Source: Pyrenophora tritici-repentis
Taxonomy: Eukaryota; Ascomycota; Dothideomycetes; Pleosporales; Pleosporaceae
Length of the DNA: 64,000 nt
Assembly: GCF_003171515.1 (NCBI RefSeq)
Contig: NC_089392.1
Coordinates: 3,594,031 to 3,658,030, forward strand
Reading direction: 5' to 3'
Of this stretch, positions 31,104 to 42,228 are shown piece by piece (the stretch's first letter is position 1; each line of letters opens with the position of its first letter). The notes beneath the pieces were generated by a model, which had not been told where the DNA came from, ran no database searches, and saw nothing but the letters and a program-made list of their open reading frames with translations. Position numbers and translations under genes: made by a program.

Positions 31104-34100
31104 CAGAGATGCCAACAATCAAGCCTGCTTGATGGGCTTGATTGATTTGATTGAGTGAATACAATCAAGCCAAATCAAGCCCAGACTGCTCAAAAGTACA
31201 AGCAAATCAAGCCCATCAAGCAGGCTTGATTGGTGAGCTTGATAGGCTTGATCCTGGCTATATCGTAGAACGTGAAGTCGTAGATTTTGGTATAACCTAG
31301 GTTCCATCCCATCTTCTCTCACTTAAAGGCTAGTACGTACAGGGCATAGCGCCCACAACGTTAGCCGGCGGAGATATAGATCTTAGTTCCCGTAGCACAA
31401 TGATTAACACAATTCTCTACATGTTCTATTCCTAGTGCTACCCGTTGCTATTATGCCAGACCCTAGGCATCCTCGTAAACGCCCTGCTGCCGCTCCTGTT
31501 GCCGCCGCTGGTCGCTCAAAACGCCAGAAAGGCAGTAAATCACAGCCTATAACTATCGAAGCTTCGCAGCCATCTCACCCTTTCGTTATCGACGAGGATA
31601 CACAGCGCGAGACTCCGCCAACGTCGCCGCGTCGAGCTATACTGGCCGCGAGCCAAGGCGTTGATTTCGAGATGCAGTTGCGCGACTCTATACCCGAAGA
31701 TGCGATTGTCGCGCCTGTTGAAGCCTCTGAGGTAGCTGCAGCGGCGTCTGAAGCGGTAGATGAAGGCGAGCCAGAGCCTGACTTCGACCCGCGTATGGCC
31801 GATAACTTTGATGGCATTAACTGGAGTCGCCTGCCACGGTATATGAAGCCTCTTCGGACACAGAAGCAGAAGAAAAGCTGGGTATACAACTACGGTTATC
31901 GGCTTACTCTCCGCAGTAATACCAACAGGATATTCTGGCTGTGCCACATCTGTCACAAGCGTAAAGCAGCGACTGCTGGCTTTGCGGAGACGACGGAGGC
32001 AACTAGTACTGCTGCGAGGCACCTAAATAGGGATCATGGAATAACAAACGCTGGCGAGCAACCGCCTCAGCAGCTTCTTGGAGGCCAGAAATCGCTAGAA
32101 ATGATGCTGAAGGGCGGCTTCGGCGTTAGCCAAAGGGTTGCGAACGAGATAGGAAACTTCGACGTACAGTCCTTTCGAATAGCAGCTGTTAGCTGGCTTG
32201 TTGACAACAACCTCGCCCTCTGCCAGTTCGAAGATCCAGCTTTCCGCAGGATGATACATTTCGCGAATCCTGAAGCTGAGCAGGCGCTCTGGAGTAGTCG
32301 CACAAGCGTTGCGCAGTTTGTGATGAGGCTGTACAACTTCATGCAGCCTCAGGTCGTCGATGAGCTGCGTTGCGCGGCGAGCAAGATACATATAAGCTTT
32401 GATGGGTGGACCGTTAAAGGTGGCAAGCGTGGCTTCTTCGGTATTGTCGCTCACTTTGCCACGGCTGAGGGCGACCTTAGGGACGTTGCTATTGACCTGC
32501 CGCAGCTCTCAGGTGCCCATACTGGCGACAGGATAGCTGATTGTGTCGCTGAAACTCTGCAGAAGTTTAATATAACTGCGCAGAACGTTGGCTACTTTAT
32601 GCTCGACAACGCGTTCAATAACGACACTGCTATCGCGACCCTTGGAGCGAAGTTTGGCTTTAAGTCTAAGCATCGCCGGCTACGTTGTAGCGCTCATACA
32701 ATCAACTTAGTTGGCCAGTCGATTATATTTGGCTCAAACAAGGACGCCTTTAACAACGACGAGAACTTGGCTGTAAGTCTACCTGTTCTTTTCAATGAAG
32801 CTTTCTAACGCTGTACAGGAGGAAGAGAAATACCTCAACGAGTGGCGTAAGCAGGGCCCATTAGGCACGCTTATAGACGTTATTAGCTACATCAAAACGC
32901 CACAACAGTACGACATGTTCGCGAACTTTCAGCGCCTCGCGAGGCAGGACTTACCGGCCGACGACGACGCTAAATTCCAAATACTCGAGCCTGTAAAGCC
33001 TTGCGTTACGCGCTGGAACTCCTTTTGTTCAGCGTTTGAGAGAGCTGTATTACTACAACCCGCGTTCAACTCCTACGTTTGTTTCTACGTGGAACAGCAG
33101 CGCGTTGCCGACTCACACGCCCGAACGAAGAACAACAAGAAGCCCCAGGCGCCTGCTTGGATGAGATCTAAGGGCCTCACAGCTGCTGATTGGGCTGTTA
33201 TAACTGAGTATATTGAGGTGCTGAAGCCGCTGAAAGATGCTACAAAGCGCCTTGAAGGCAGAGGCAAATGTGGCCGTTTCGGTGCGATATACGAGGTTAT
33301 ACCAGTGTTTGAGTTCCTTATGGGGCGCTTTGAGCAGCGTCTCCGGCAGTACGAGAGGGTTGATTTTGAGCAGCGCGAGGCGCCTGAAGATCACATCTCT
33401 ATCAACTTTCGCGCAGCGTGGGAGAAGCTCAACGACTACTACAGTAAACTCGACGACTCACCCGCGTACTTTGCGGCCTGCGCTCTTCACCCGTACTATC
33501 GACGCTATTGCGAGAAGGCGTGGCGTGATAAGCCTGAGTGGCTCGTCGCCTGTATGGCTGACTTTCGTGCTCTTTGGGCAGAGTATACGACCTCTACTCC
33601 TCCAACAAAGCCCTCAAAAGAGCGTGATAACGGCGCTATTGACGAGGCTATCTCGTACATCATAAGCGATAGCGAGGACGATGATGAGCTCACAGATGAG
33701 TACGACAGGTGGCGCAAATTGGAGCCAAAGTGGACGAGTAAGCAGCACAACAGCCCTAACGTTGACGGCAACCCTATCAAGTACTGGGTACAGCTTCAGT
33801 CTAAGTATCCCGACCTCTCACGCTTTGCGATTGACGTGTTGAGTATTCCAGCGAGCAGTTGCGAGTGCGAGCGCATGTTTAGTGAACTAGGAGATCTACT
33901 TGCTCCGCGACGGCGCAAGATTGGGTCACAACTACTCGCCGCGCTTCAATGTGTACGGGCTTGGAATGCCGCTGGCATAAAGCTGCCGACGTCAGCTACA
34001 AGCCAACTCTCAGATCACGACCTTGAGCAGTTGTACAACCTCACAGCGTGGGAGCAACCTAGCGATTCCGGTAAGTACAGCCCATCTCCATCCTCGTCTA

Positions 34101-34784
34101 CGACCTCTAGGGTCATCAGGATAGCTGCTTCTTACAGCTTCAATATACCTAGCAGAGCGTAGCTGACTACTTCTTAAAATAGACGTCTCGCCTACCTTAC
34201 AACGCCCATCCACTGAATAATACCGCCTGCCTCCGCGTCGATTAATGAGTCTTAAGCTTCGATATATCCTATCCAAAGGCCTTAGAGAGGTTACTGTCCC
34301 TGCTGTATACTGCTGTTGGGGGCATATACTGCTAGTGAACGATGAGGATAGCTTGTGAGCACTCTGCTCAACGTAGAGACTCCCGAGTAGCTGGGTTTCA
34401 ACGGCGATAGCGATACAATCTTATCTTTTCTTGATTACTCGCGCGCAATAAGACTTCAGGTTATATACTACGCAACACTGCTATTCTCCCTCAAACGCGC
34501 TCCTAGAAGGACCTCTCTCTAGAGCAGATAGTTGCGGCCTTTTTTGCTTTGTGTTCGAAACTCTATACTAACTTCTCGTTTTGCCTTTTTTTGGCTCCAG
34601 AAACCGCCTTTTTCACTCTTCGGAGCTTCCTAAGGCTACCTAGCGATCAAGCCCATCAAGCTCACCAATCAAGCCTCACTGATCGACCTATCAAGCCCAT
34701 CAAAGCAAGCTCAACACCAAGAAAACGTCAATCAAAGCAAGTATAGGGCCTGAAGCTTGATTGATTTGATTGTTGGCATCTCTG
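31104..34784 (+). mobile_element. hAT-C, copy 1 (plus orientation)
   Basis: Length 3681 bp with terminal inverted repeats CAGAGATGCCAACAATCAA. The left octamer CGCTCCTG (31096-31103) and right octamer GCTGCTGG (34785-34792) do not match each other. Each matches the complement of an octamer at the other hAT-C copy. The body is identical, as far as I can read, to the inverted copy at 35993-39673. Confidence 0.95.
31453..34162 (+). CDS. hAT transposase (hAT-C copy 1), with one intron
   Basis: The start is ATG 31453 (MPDPRHPRKRP). Exon 1 runs to 32772 (440 codons). An intron of 46 nt occupies 32773-32818 (GTAAGT, branch-like CTAAC, CTGTACAG). Exon 2 runs 32819-34162 (448 codons with stop). Removing the intron joins ENLA to EEEKY, as expected from hAT-A and hAT-B. 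Domains are a basic N-terminus, a BED-type finger (FWLCHICHKRK...ARHLNRDH), SFDGWTVKGGKRGFFG, LDNAFNNDTA, LRCSAHTINL, KPCVTRWNSF and hATC (LSIPASSCECERMFSELGD). A second possible intron near the end (GTAAGT at about 34071, ACAG near 34138) would alter the last residues. The frame is intact, and the element is structurally able to move. Confidence 0.92.
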
Positions 34785-35992
34785 GCTGCTGGCATTGGAG
34801 AACCAGAGCGCCTAAGCGAGCTGTCTAGCAGCGGGCAAAAGGCATTCAAAGAAGATCTTGAGTACTATCGTATGTCGATGGAGCAGTACAAGAGCGACCG
34901 ACACCGGTACGAAAAGGAGCAATCGAGCTTCCAACATATCATGACCTTGATTCAATCAAGCGTGTCACCACACCTACTACGCACATGCTGTCTCCCAGAC
35001 AAGACATTACGCGAGTGGATTGCCAACCTACAACTGACCGTTGGGGTTGATGACGAGACTGAGAAAGACCGAGCACGCGAGCGCTATCTTGCGGCCCTAC
35101 GGCCCATGAGAAGCGCGGCGCAATGGGACACGTGGCTGGCTGAGTATGACCAAGCCGCAACCCACGCGGAGACGTACAATGTCCCCGAGCTATCCCAGCT
35201 TAGCACAACAACAAAAGACTTCCTGGCAGCCGTCAATAAAACTGCACCCATATGGGCCACCAATTTTCAGGATAATGGTCGTGGGGCAGTAGGCATGAGC
35301 CGGAAGGAGATGATGAAACGGTTCCGAGAGCATATGATGATAAACCATCCCCTTAGATCAGGGAAGCACAAAGCAGCTATGGCAGCTTACGATGGACCAT
35401 ATGGATCAACTCTTGCTGGCGGTGAATACGACCAGGAGCTATCAGGGACGCCTCATAGTTCGAAATCCGCGCCATCGACAAAAATGAAACCGGGGCAGAC
35501 CCGCTAACAACGTACCGGGGACGTCCTCGTAAACAACGCCGAACTGGGGCAGACCCCAATACCAACGTACAAGCTGGAAGCACAAAGTCCACGCTTAAGA
35601 GATCTTCAGAACAAGACTCTTTCACCACTGCTGGAGTACAATGCCAAGCATGTGGACAACATCATAGCATCAGAACATGCTTTTATCTCTACCCAGAGAC
35701 TGCCCCAGAATGGTGGCAACCTAATGAGACAATAAGCGAGCTCATTAAGTTCAGACGCATACATGATTCATCGTTTCAAGGGCTAATCCGCGGACAAAGC
35801 AGACCCCGTACTCGCACACCAGTGCTGAAGCAATCACATACACCGACCCCAGATCTCTCTCAGTCACCAATCGAATGACTAGAAGGCCGAAAGATTACGG
35901 ACGTAGACGCCGCGCTCACTACCATCGCACGGAGTGGGACAGCCGAGCACACGTACCCTCTCGCACGATCATTCATTCTCGATTCAGGAGCG
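34785..35992 (+). pseudogene. Copia gag, zinc knuckle and protease start (inverted segment)
   Basis: The plus-strand frame from 34785 to 35507 is a Copia-type Gag capsid region (RLSELSSSGQKAF, FQHIMTLIQSSVSPHLL, REWIANLQLTVG). Coding then continues in another frame, with a zinc knuckle (CQACGQHHSIRTC, from 35642), an in-frame stop near 35877 (TGA), and the start of the protease (FILDSGA, ending 35992). The first part of gag (MTTFTTRDATV...NYQAAA) is on the minus strand at 39873-39674. The piece therefore lies in the opposite direction to both of its natural neighbours. The frame change near 35480 and the TGA suggest decay, although a programmed shift cannot be excluded. Confidence 0.88.
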
Positions 35993-38900
35993 CAGAGATG
36001 CCAACAATCAAATCAATCAAGCTTCAGGCCCTATACTTGCTTTGATTGACGTTTTCTTGGTGTTGAGCTTGCTTTGATGGGCTTGATAGGTCGATCAGTG
36101 AGGCTTGATTGGTGAGCTTGATGGGCTTGATCGCTAGGTAGCCTTAGGAAGCTCCGAAGAGTGAAAAAGGCGGTTTCTGGAGCCAAAAAAAGGCAAAACG
36201 AGAAGTTAGTATAGAGTTTCGAACACAAAGCAAAAAAGGCCGCAACTATCTGCTCTAGAGAGAGGTCCTTCTAGGAGCGCGTTTGAGGGAGAATAGCAGT
36301 GTTGCGTAGTATATAACCTGAAGTCTTATTGCGCGCGAGTAATCAAGAAAAGATAAGATTGTATCGCTATCGCCGTTGAAACCCAGCTACTCGGGAGTCT
36401 CTACGTTGAGCAGAGTGCTCACAAGCTATCCTCATCGTTCACTAGCAGTATATGCCCCCAACAGCAGTATACAGCAGGGACAGTAACCTCTCTAAGGCCT
36501 TTGGATAGGATATATCGAAGCTTAAGACTCATTAATCGACGCGGAGGCAGGCGGTATTATTCAGTGGATGGGCGTTGTAAGGTAGGCGAGACGTCTATTT
36601 TAAGAAGTAGTCAGCTACGCTCTGCTAGGTATATTGAAGCTGTAAGAAGCAGCTATCCTGATGACCCTAGAGGTCGTAGACGAGGATGGAGATGGGCTGT
36701 ACTTACCGGAATCGCTAGGTTGCTCCCACGCTGTGAGGTTGTACAACTGCTCAAGGTCGTGATCTGAGAGTTGGCTTGTAGCTGACGTCGGCAGCTTTAT
36801 GCCAGCGGCATTCCAAGCCCGTACACATTGAAGCGCGGCGAGTAGTTGTGACCCAATCTTGCGCCGTCGCGGAGCAAGTAGATCTCCTAGTTCACTAAAC
36901 ATGCGCTCGCACTCGCAACTGCTCGCTGGAATACTCAACACGTCAATCGCAAAGCGTGAGAGGTCGGGATACTTAGACTGAAGCTGTACCCAGTACTTGA
37001 TAGGGTTGCCGTCAACGTTAGGGCTGTTGTGCTGCTTACTCGTCCACTTTGGCTCCAATTTGCGCCACCTGTCGTACTCATCTGTGAGCTCATCATCGTC
37101 CTCGCTATCGCTTATGATGTACGAGATAGCCTCGTCAATAGCGCCGTTATCACGCTCTTTTGAGGGCTTTGTTGGAGGAGTAGAGGTCGTATACTCTGCC
37201 CAAAGAGCACGAAAGTCAGCCATACAGGCGACGAGCCACTCAGGCTTATCACGCCACGCCTTCTCGCAATAGCGTCGATAGTACGGGTGAAGAGCGCAGG
37301 CCGCAAAGTACGCGGGTGAGTCGTCGAGTTTACTGTAGTAGTCGTTGAGCTTCTCCCACGCTGCGCGAAAGTTGATAGAGATGTGATCTTCAGGCGCCTC
37401 GCGCTGCTCAAAATCAACCCTCTCGTACTGCCGGAGACGCTGCTCAAAGCGCCCCATAAGGAACTCAAACACTGGTATAACCTCGTATATCGCACCGAAA
37501 CGGCCACATTTGCCTCTGCCTTCAAGGCGCTTTGTAGCATCTTTCAGCGGCTTCAGCACCTCAATATACTCAGTTATAACAGCCCAATCAGCAGCTGTGA
37601 GGCCCTTAGATCTCATCCAAGCAGGCGCCTGGGGCTTCTTGTTGTTCTTCGTTCGGGCGTGTGAGTCGGCAACGCGCTGCTGTTCCACGTAGAAACAAAC
37701 GTAGGAGTTGAACGCGGGTTGTAGTAATACAGCTCTCTCAAACGCTGAACAAAAGGAGTTCCAGCGCGTAACGCAAGGCTTTACAGGCTCGAGTATTTGG
37801 AATTTAGCGTCGTCGTCGGCCGGTAAGTCCTGCCTCGCGAGGCGCTGAAAGTTCGCGAACATGTCGTACTGTTGTGGCGTTTTGATGTAGCTAATAACGT
37901 CTATAAGCGTGCCTAATGGGCCCTGCTTACGCCACTCGTTGAGGTATTTCTCTTCCTCCTGTACAGCGTTAGAAAGCTTCATTGAAAAGAACAGGTAGAC
38001 TTACAGCCAAGTTCTCGTCGTTGTTAAAGGCGTCCTTGTTTGAGCCAAATATAATCGACTGGCCAACTAAGTTGATTGTATGAGCGCTACAACGTAGCCG
38101 GCGATGCTTAGACTTAAAGCCAAACTTCGCTCCAAGGGTCGCGATAGCAGTGTCGTTATTGAACGCGTTGTCGAGCATAAAGTAGCCAACGTTCTGCGCA
38201 GTTATATTAAACTTCTGCAGAGTTTCAGCGACACAATCAGCTATCCTGTCGCCAGTATGGGCACCTGAGAGCTGCGGCAGGTCAATAGCAACGTCCCTAA
38301 GGTCGCCCTCAGCCGTGGCAAAGTGAGCGACAATACCGAAGAAGCCACGCTTGCCACCTTTAACGGTCCACCCATCAAAGCTTATATGTATCTTGCTCGC
38401 CGCGCAACGCAGCTCATCGACGACCTGAGGCTGCATGAAGTTGTACAGCCTCATCACAAACTGCGCAACGCTTGTGCGACTACTCCAGAGCGCCTGCTCA
38501 GCTTCAGGATTCGCGAAATGTATCATCCTGCGGAAAGCTGGATCTTCGAACTGGCAGAGGGCGAGGTTGTTGTCAACAAGCCAGCTAACAGCTGCTATTC
38601 GAAAGGACTGTACGTCGAAGTTTCCTATCTCGTTCGCAACCCTTTGGCTAACGCCGAAGCCGCCCTTCAGCATCATTTCTAGCGATTTCTGGCCTCCAAG
38701 AAGCTGCTGAGGCGGTTGCTCGCCAGCGTTTGTTATTCCATGATCCCTATTTAGGTGCCTCGCAGCAGTACTAGTTGCCTCCGTCGTCTCCGCAAAGCCA
38801 GCAGTCGCTGCTTTACGCTTGTGACAGATGTGGCACAGCCAGAATATCCTGTTGGTATTACTGCGGAGAGTAAGCCGATAACCGTAGTTGTATACCCAGC

Positions 38901-39673
38901 TTTTCTTCTGCTTCTGTGTCCGAAGAGGCTTCATATACCGTGGCAGGCGACTCCAGTTAATGCCATCAAAGTTATCGGCCATACGCGGGTCGAAGTCAGG
39001 CTCTGGCTCGCCTTCATCTACCGCTTCAGACGCCGCTGCAGCTACCTCAGAGGCTTCAACAGGCGCGACAATCGCATCTTCGGGTATAGAGTCGCGCAAC
39101 TGCATCTCGAAATCAACGCCTTGGCTCGCGGCCAGTATAGCTCGACGCGGCGACGTTGGCGGAGTCTCGCGCTGTGTATCCTCGTCGATAACGAAAGGGT
39201 GAGATGGCTGCGAAGCTTCGATAGTTATAGGCTGTGATTTACTGCCTTTCTGGCGTTTTGAGCGACCAGCGGCGGCAACAGGAGCGGCAGCAGGGCGTTT
39301 ACGAGGATGCCTAGGGTCTGGCATAATAGCAACGGGTAGCACTAGGAATAGAACATGTAGAGAATTGTGTTAATCATTGTGCTACGGGAACTAAGATCTA
39401 TATCTCCGCCGGCTAACGTTGTGGGCGCTATGCCCTGTACGTACTAGCCTTTAAGTGAGAGAAGATGGGATGGAACCTAGGTTATACCAAAATCTACGAC
39501 TTCACGTTCTACGATATAGCCAGGATCAAGCCTATCAAGCTCACCAATCAAGCCTGCTTGATGGGCTTGATTTGCTTGTACTTTTGAGCAGTCTGGGCTT
39601 GATTTGGCTTGATTGTATTCACTCAATCAAATCAATCAAGCCCATCAAGCAGGCTTGATTGTTGGCATCTCTG
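35993..39673 (-). mobile_element. hAT-C, copy 2 (minus orientation)
   Basis: Length 3681 bp, an inverted copy of 31104-34784. The left octamer CAGGAGCG (35985-35992) is the complement of the left octamer of copy 1, and the right octamer CCAGCAGC (39674-39681) is the complement of the right octamer of copy 1. The two copies and the 1208-bp spacer form an 8.57-kb inverted repeat. Confidence 0.95.
36615..39324 (-). CDS. hAT transposase (hAT-C copy 2), with one intron
   Basis: Same gene as hAT-C copy 1 on the opposite strand. Exon 1 is 39324-38005, the 46-nt intron 38004-37959, and exon 2 37958-36615. The conceptual frames are identical to copy 1, which implies very recent duplication or gene conversion between the two arms. 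The motifs are as in copy 1, and no lesion is seen. Confidence 0.92.
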
Positions 39674-39873
39674 CCAGCAGCTGCTTGGTAGTTAGCGAAT
39701 ACTGGGATTCTAATGTCTTTTGGCTCCCGTAGGGGCTGAGTGGTAGATTTTGGGTTAATCTTATCCCAAATATTGTGCGCTACGCAACGCGCTTGTAGTT
39801 GCAGCATCCATCCGGTGTAGTCTGACTGGTCGCGTAAAGTCACGGTCGCGTCGCGGGTGGTAAATGTGGTCAT
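39674..39873 (-). pseudogene. Copia gag N-terminus
   Basis: ATG at 39873 begins MTTFTTRDATVTLRDQSDYTGW, a Copia-type Gag N-terminus with WMLQLQARCVAHNIWDKI. It is cut after NYQAAA by hAT-C copy 2. The rest of gag resumes on the plus strand at 34785. Confidence 0.9.
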
Positions 39874-39884
39874 TTTGGTAAGTA

Positions 39885-41671
39885 TTATTATTATTATTAT
39901 TATATTTCCATTAGAGTCCTGTATCAGTCGGTGACTATGTAGGACTTTGGCTAAGCCGTTCTATGTATGTTGTTCAATATGGAGTTTCTATAGGTCTTGT
40001 ACAATTTGGAGGATAGTTGCGTAGTCCAATTTCCGAGCTAGTCTTCCATTGGCGCGGGTGCTAAAGAGCAGTGTGGTGAACAGAAAGAGATGTAACAGCG
40101 AGCTCTTTGCGAAAAGAAATATTGTTTGTAGTTTTATACAGTGTCTGTCTGTTGTTTTGTGTAGGCGTCTGTATATAGGGATCTACAAGAGAGAGAATAG
40201 ATCTATACAGCTATTGCCTGGTCGATGTTTTGCTCGTGCGTGTGCTAGTGAAAGCAGGTGCTGGAGCGGTTCGGTATATGGGGTCGGTATATCGAGTCGG
40301 TTTAGGGCGTTCGGTAGAGAGGGTATTTGGTGTAGGCGTCTGTATATAGGGATCTACAAGACAGAATAGATCTATACAGCTATTACCTAGTCGATGTTTT
40401 GGGCGTTTTGGTGTAGGCGTCTGTATACAGGAATCTATTATAACCTAACAATAATAGACCTATACAGCTATTGCCTAGTCGATGTTTTGCTCGTGCGTGT
40501 GCTAGTGAAAGCAGGTGCTAGAGCGGTTCGGTATATGGGGTCGGTATATCGAGTCGGTTTAGGGCGTTCGGTGGAGAGGGTATTTGGTGTAGGCGTCTGT
40601 ATATAGGGATCTACAAGACAGAATAGATCTATACAGCTATTACCTAGTCGATGTTTTGGGCGTTTTGGTGTAGGCGTCTGTATACAGGAATCTATTATAA
40701 CCTAACAATAATAGACCTATACAGCTATTGCCTAGTCGATGTTTTGCTCGTGCGTGTGCTAGTGAAAGCAGGTGCTAGAGCGGTTCGGTATATGGGGTCG
40801 GTATATCGAGTCGGTTTAGGGCGTTCGGTGGAGAGGGTATTTGGTGTAGGCGTCTGTATATAGGGATCTACAAGAGAGAGAATAGATCTATACATCTAGT
40901 GCCTGGTCGGTGTTTTGCTCGTGCGTGTGCTAGTGAAAGCAGGTGCTAGAGCGGTTCGGTATATGGGGTCGGTATATCGAGTCGGTTTAGGGCGTTCGGT
41001 GGAGAGGGTATTTGGTGTAGGCGTCTGTATATAGGGATCTACAAGAGAGATAGTAGATCTATACATCTAGTGCCTGGTCGGTGTTTTGCTCGTGCGTGTG
41101 CTAGTGAAAGCAGGTGCTAGAGCGGTTCGGTATATGGGGTCGGTATATCGAGTCGGTTTAGGTCGTTCGGTGGAGAGGGCTTTTGGTGTAGGCGTCTGTA
41201 TATAGGGATCTACAAGAGAGAGAATAGATCTATACATCTAGTGCCTGGTCGGTGTTTTGCTCGTGAGTGTGCTGGTGACAGCAGGTGCTGGAGCGGTTCG
41301 GTATATGGGGTCGGTATATCGAGTTGGTTTAGGGCGTTCGGGTATAGGTAGCATCTAGATATATAGGCCTATTACTTTGCAGCAATAGAGATATATACCT
41401 AAGGAAGAGCCGTTGCTCTGTCGGTTTCGTAGAGGGTGCCTTCGATCGAACATCTAAAATCAGTTGGCGCACGGGCCATTTGCAGAGATTTCTCTCAACT
41501 AAGGCCAGGTAACAACTCTGTCAAAGTTGCAGCGGCCAGCGCGCCCGCCACAACGCCTGCACGCAAAAGCAGACGTTGGAAACTGATTCTAGGAAGGCAT
41601 TTCAATGGAATTGAGATGAAAAAAGGGTAATCCAGGACCTTTTTGTCATCTCGAAAAGTTGGTGTTCGATG
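39885..41671 (-). mobile_element. composite VNTR-LINE-tail retroposon, copy 3, with target duplication
   Basis: A 1787-bp insertion in the Copia leader with a 13-bp duplication ATTTTGGTAAGTA at 39872-39884 and 41672-41684, the length expected of LINE-type insertion. On the plus strand it has the (TTA)n end and LINE tail to about 40155. Monomers start at 40161, 40332, 40413, 40589, 40670, 40846, 41017 and 41188. The unique 5' part follows. The 81+176-bp pair is present twice here and once in copy 2, so unit number varies. Near its 5' end 41613-41627 and 41638-41652 form a 15-bp imperfect hairpin. Confidence 0.93.
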
Positions 41672-41684
41672 ATTTTGGTAAGTA

Positions 41685-41708
41685 GGTAAAGGTAGTGAGA
41701 CTCTTAAT
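41685..41708 (-). other. Copia leader next to 5' LTR
   Basis: On the minus strand the 24 bases after the 5' LTR begin ATTAAGAGTCTCACTACC, the place of a primer-binding site. I cannot name the tRNA. Confidence 0.45.
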
Positions 41709-41832
41709 TGTCAGATATTCACTCTTATCTGGAATACTGATGAAATGGGTAATGATCGTGATGATATTGATTATTGATTGTGTTTTTGGTTCTGTCTACG
41801 GTTGTGGGCACACCTGGGGGGTGCCAAGCCTT
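41709..41832 (-). repeat. Copia 5' LTR, truncated
   Basis: 124 bp identical as read to 27300-27423 of the 3' LTR, beginning TGTCAGATATT. After GCCAAGCCTT (41832) the sequence diverges, so about 93 bp of the LTR are missing. Confidence 0.85.
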
Positions 41833-42228
41833 AACCCAGGGCGCTCAATGGTACGTTATAATATACCATTTTTTTGTTAGTGCTGAGAAGTACGCGTATG
41901 GCGGGTATATACTAGAACCAGGGGTTTATCCCATTAAACTTCAGGAGTACATCCCATTTTTAGTCTATAGTCGAAATTACTCCAAATTTAGACATATAAC
42001 TCAGCATACGTAGACGCACAATCTGACGAATTTACAGCGCAGCAGACTATGTGGTTCAGGAGCTTAGGGTTTGGTGTTCTTGGTTAGGGTTACGCGTCTG
42101 GGGGGTCAGGAGGTCGCGAGGCTCGGCACCCCGCCGCGCGCGCGCCGCCGGAGTAAGCACCGAGAGAGCGATCAACAGCGCGTGTATATAAGAAGCCGAG
42201 TAGAACAGGTAGGCGTCGATATTTCAAC
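41833..42228 (+). promoter_or_regulatory. TLH copy 2 upstream region with TATA box and telomere-like motif
   Basis: No gene is seen. GTATATAAGAA at 42183-42193 is a TATA-like element 36 bp before the TLH ATG. 42068-42093 holds TTAGGGTTTGG and GGTTAGGGTTAC, telomere-like words in the same orientation as the chromosome end. A GC-rich stretch (CGCGCGCGCC) lies near 42135. Confidence 0.55.

Larger units (their letters stand above)
27300..41832 (-). mobile_element. Ty1/Copia retrotransposon broken by four insertions and an inversion
   Basis: The minus-strand element runs from a partial 5' LTR (41709-41832) through leader, gag, protease, integrase, reverse transcriptase and RNase H to the 3' LTR (27300-27516). 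It is interrupted by composite retroposon copy 3 in the leader, by two hAT-C copies and by an M128 MITE. The gag/protease segment 34785-35992 is now inverted. The 5' LTR is cut at 41832, so no target duplication can be checked. Confidence 0.9.
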
